Positions 61,951-64,000 of a DNA stretch of 64,000 nucleotides are shown here, one piece after another. The first letter of the stretch is position 1, and every line of letters begins with the position of its first letter. The stretch is from an uncultured Victivallaceae bacterium. GTDB lineage: Bacteria; Verrucomicrobiota; Lentisphaeria; Victivallales; Victivallaceae. Both the position numbers and the translations under genes were made by a program. A model generated the notes under the pieces. It saw nothing but the letters and a program-made list of their open reading frames with translations. It did not search any database and was not told the origin of the DNA. The stretch is from assembly GCA_944392655.1 (NCBI GenBank), contig CALXXL010000002.1:1-64000 (forward strand), in the 5' to 3' direction.

Positions 61951-64000
61951 GTGAAAAAGCGCGGAAAAACTAAATTATTTCTGTTGGCGGTTATCGCGGC
62001 AGTCATTATAGCCATTCTGGCCTATGCCGGCTTTATTCTGTTTATCCGCATTCCTGAATTGATGAAGAACAGCGGTCAACCGGAGTTCGCCAGCGTATAC
62101 GGAAAGATGCCGTGGGAGCGGCTCGTTACCGTACAGCCGTACGAAAATATAACCTCCGCCACAGTCATGACGCCGGACAATATATTCTTCCCCCGGGAAA
62201 TGGTTATTGGCAAAATGGAATTCTCCGGTACCCCGTCCGACACGGAGCGCATCAGACTTTTCAACTCTATACCTCTCGCCCCGCCTTATCCGGTAACGGC
62301 AACTTTTAACGATAACCGCACCGCTGTATTTGATAAGGACGCTTGGCAGATCAACTGGCACTCCGGCAATTTCGCCTATCAGCTGCACGCCGCAATCACC
62401 GATAATCCCGCCAGACCGGACGGGATTAACTCGCTGCTGCGGCTGTTCCCCTTCCCCGCGCCGGAGGGGAAGGCTGACTTTGACTGCGCCATCTCAGCAG
62501 AAAAACTCTCAGGGAACGCCTCCTTTGCCGGTTCGTTCGGCGATGAATCAGGCCGTTTCTCTGCTGATTCAGATATTACTCTGGACGGACAGACTTTCAT
62601 ATTCAAATCACTGCATTATAAAAACAGTTCAGGCGGCGTTGCCATCGATTTCGCCCCGGCGGCAGTCACCGTAAAACCCAATGGCGAATACCAATTGTCC
62701 GGCAAAATAAGCGCGTTTGCACTGAATACCCCCACCGCAAAACTGTCTCTGAACGGTGAGGCGGAGTTCTCCGGAGTATGGCGGAATGGACAGCTTCCGG
62801 AAATCAGCTTCGGCGGTGCAACCCTGAAAGATGGCTCCATATCCGGAACGCTTGAACAGATTAAAGTTGAAAATCCATCCGGCGCGGCAATCCTGCGCCA
62901 GGTTGCGTTTGCTTCACCCAGTCAGATTGATGCGGTGGAGTTCTCCGGCAACTTCGGCGGCATAAATATTGAGGCACAGCAGTGCTCGCTCAACCTTACC
63001 GGCAATAACGGCATAGCCGCCAAGGCGGGACAGATGACCGTATCTCACGGAGCATTCACCTGCGGCACCCGGGATACCTCCATCGTCATTACAGCTCAGG
63101 AAGAGGGCAAAACAGCCGTGTCGCTCCAGAGTGCAGAGCTCACTGCGGCGATTGACGGCTTTACCCCGATACACGCGGTCAACGCCGGATTCGGCTTTAA
63201 CGCCGCAACCCAACAGCTGACGCTCGACGCCCGCCAGGTAAGCTGGGGCGACGACATAACTTCAGATGATTTTTCCATGAATTTCACCATCGGAAAAGAT
63301 ATGCTGTCCGCTAAAGCTGGCAAACTGAATGTCAACGCCGCAAAATTCCATGAAATAACCGGAATTGAGGCCGCTTTCTCCACCGCGGAAGGAGTTGAGA
63401 TCACCGTAAAACCGGACTCTTATCCGGTAATCAAAGCAAAAAATATCACTCTGGCTGGAAAAGGATTGCAGGCCTCGTTCCCCAACGGGGAATTCTCGCT
63501 TGACAAGACCAAAGCGGTATGGAAACTCTCCGGCGGCAAACTGAAATCCTCCGCCCCGCTGCCGGAGCTGGAGCTGCATAATCTCACCATTTCAGGCGGG
63601 AATCATGATGAGATCGGCGACCTCTCTGCCGACAGCGTAATTTTCAACGGGTATAATCTTGGCCGGATCACGGCGGTAGACCGGCAAAACGGCTGCGTCT
63701 ACGCTGAGGCGGCCGACGGAGCTAAAACCGAATTCCATTTCAGCCGCGATATATTCGATCTTGACCGGATTAAGCTGGTTCTGCCCAAACTCGAGCACCG
63801 CAAAATGCCGTTCGCCGGAGTCACGCTTACCGGACAGCTCGAAGTCGAAGGCAATCTTGCCAACGGCAATACTCTGCTGACCGCAAAATTCAAAGGCGAT
63901 ATCGCAATGCCGGGAGTTGAAATCAAATCCGCCGCAACCGCTCCGGAATTAACTGACTTCAACCTCAGCTCCTCCAGACCGTTCCAGCAATTATCAGCTC
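61951..64000 (+). CDS. AsmA/YdbH-like envelope protein (5' part, runs off the window)
   Basis: A frame opens at a GTG preceded by AGGAGA and stays open to the right edge, giving at least 683 codons. The start is a basic stretch and one membrane helix (about KLFLLAVIAAVIIAILAYAG), then a very long beta-rich extracytoplasmic chain with repeated short hydrophobic strands. This matches the style of AsmA-like and YdbH-like proteins, which bridge the membranes and carry phospholipids. The divergent mla operon agrees with that. The exact family cannot be fixed without the C-terminus. Confidence 0.7.
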   Translation, partial: MKKRGKTKLFLLAVIAAVIIAILAYAGFILFIRIPELMKNSGQPEFASVYGKMPWERLVTVQPYENITSATVMTPDNIFFPREMVIGKMEFSGTPSDTERIRLFNSIPLAPPYPVTATFNDNRTAVFDKDAWQINWHSGNFAYQLHAAITDNPARPDGINSLLRLFPFPAPEGKADFDCAISAEKLSGNASFAGSFGDESGRFSADSDITLDGQTFIFKSLHYKNSSGGVAIDFAPAAVTVKPNGEYQLSGKISAFALNTPTAKLSLNGEAEFSGVWRNGQLPEISFGGATLKDGSISGTLEQIKVENPSGAAILRQVAFASPSQIDAVEFSGNFGGINIEAQQCSLNLTGNNGIAAKAGQMTVSHGAFTCGTRDTSIVITAQEEGKTAVSLQSAELTAAIDGFTPIHAVNAGFGFNAATQQLTLDARQVSWGDDITSDDFSMNFTIGKDMLSAKAGKLNVNAAKFHEITGIEAAFSTAEGVEITVKPDSYPVIKAKNITLAGKGLQASFPNGEFSLDKTKAVWKLSGGKLKSSAPLPELELHNLTISGGNHDEIGDLSADSVIFNGYNLGRITAVDRQNGCVYAEAADGAKTEFHFSRDIFDLDRIKLVLPKLEHRKMPFAGVTLTGQLEVEGNLANGNTLLTAKFKGDIAMPGVEIKSAATAPELTDFNLSSSRPFQQLSA

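Noticed and set aside
1-64000. CRISPR array, phage genes, rRNA or tRNA genes
   Set aside because: No regularly spaced repeats, no phage or transposase proteins, and no cloverleaf or rRNA sequence was seen in the intergenic regions.

Overview
The window looks like chromosomal DNA of a Gram-negative bacterium of the PVC group, most likely Lentisphaerota (Victivallis-like). This is inferred from gene content and protein style, not from a 16S gene. The Gram-negative envelope is shown directly by lipoproteins with clear lipoboxes, an Mla-type lipid transport operon and lipid A L-Ara4N genes. There are no tRNA or rRNA genes, no CRISPR arrays and no intact transposase. The only mobile-element hint is a cluster of small hairpins at the left edge. 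Strong codon bias produces very long antisense open frames, which were ignored.

Region 1 (about 1.4-16.2 kb, minus strand) is mostly translation: rpsP-khpA-trmD-rplS-rnhB-thrS, then infC-rpmI-rplT behind their own promoter, then pheS-pheT after an attenuator- or terminator-like hairpin. infC appears to start at an AUU codon, and thrS lacks the TGS domain. Upstream lie a thioesterase, a Pro/Ala-rich membrane protein with duplicated motifs, a TPR protein and a secreted GH20 hexosaminidase. A GC-rich gene-free stretch at 10.74-11.03 kb with its own promoter may encode a structured RNA.

Region 2 (16.3-25.5 kb, plus strand) has uvrA, a MarR-MATE efflux pair, a lipoprotein, and a three-gene ABC export operon that includes an unrecognised membrane protein. 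A minus-strand lysine/ornithine decarboxylase follows.

Region 3 (27-33.6 kb, plus strand) has ilvN, a 43-residue symporter accessory protein translationally coupled to a sodium:solute symporter, iorAB (IorA without its usual ferredoxin domain), a rhomboid protease and queA. Just after queA is a compact element of two interleaved inverted repeats around an 18-codon Arg-rich ORF with a strong ribosome binding site.

Region 4 (33.8-46.7 kb, plus strand) is the most system-like part. One promoter leads into three SPFH (HflK/HflC-like) membrane proteins, a P1B-type metal ATPase, an ABC ATPase, its permease and a membrane-anchored helical protein. A CNNM/CorC protein and a lipoprotein follow. No FtsH is present. 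Most of the genes are separated by at most about 30 bases or overlap, which suggests one membrane-associated complex or stress/metal-homeostasis module.

Region 5 (46.7-64 kb) has arnA-arnT-arnD running into mnmA-rlmH, KDPG aldolase, an FAD/NAD oxidoreductase, a radical-SAM (YhcC/MnmL-like) protein fused to an MnmC-type tRNA methyltransferase, alkaline phosphatase with a YibE/F membrane protein, mlaE-F-D, and the 5' part of a large AsmA/YdbH-like protein that runs off the right edge.
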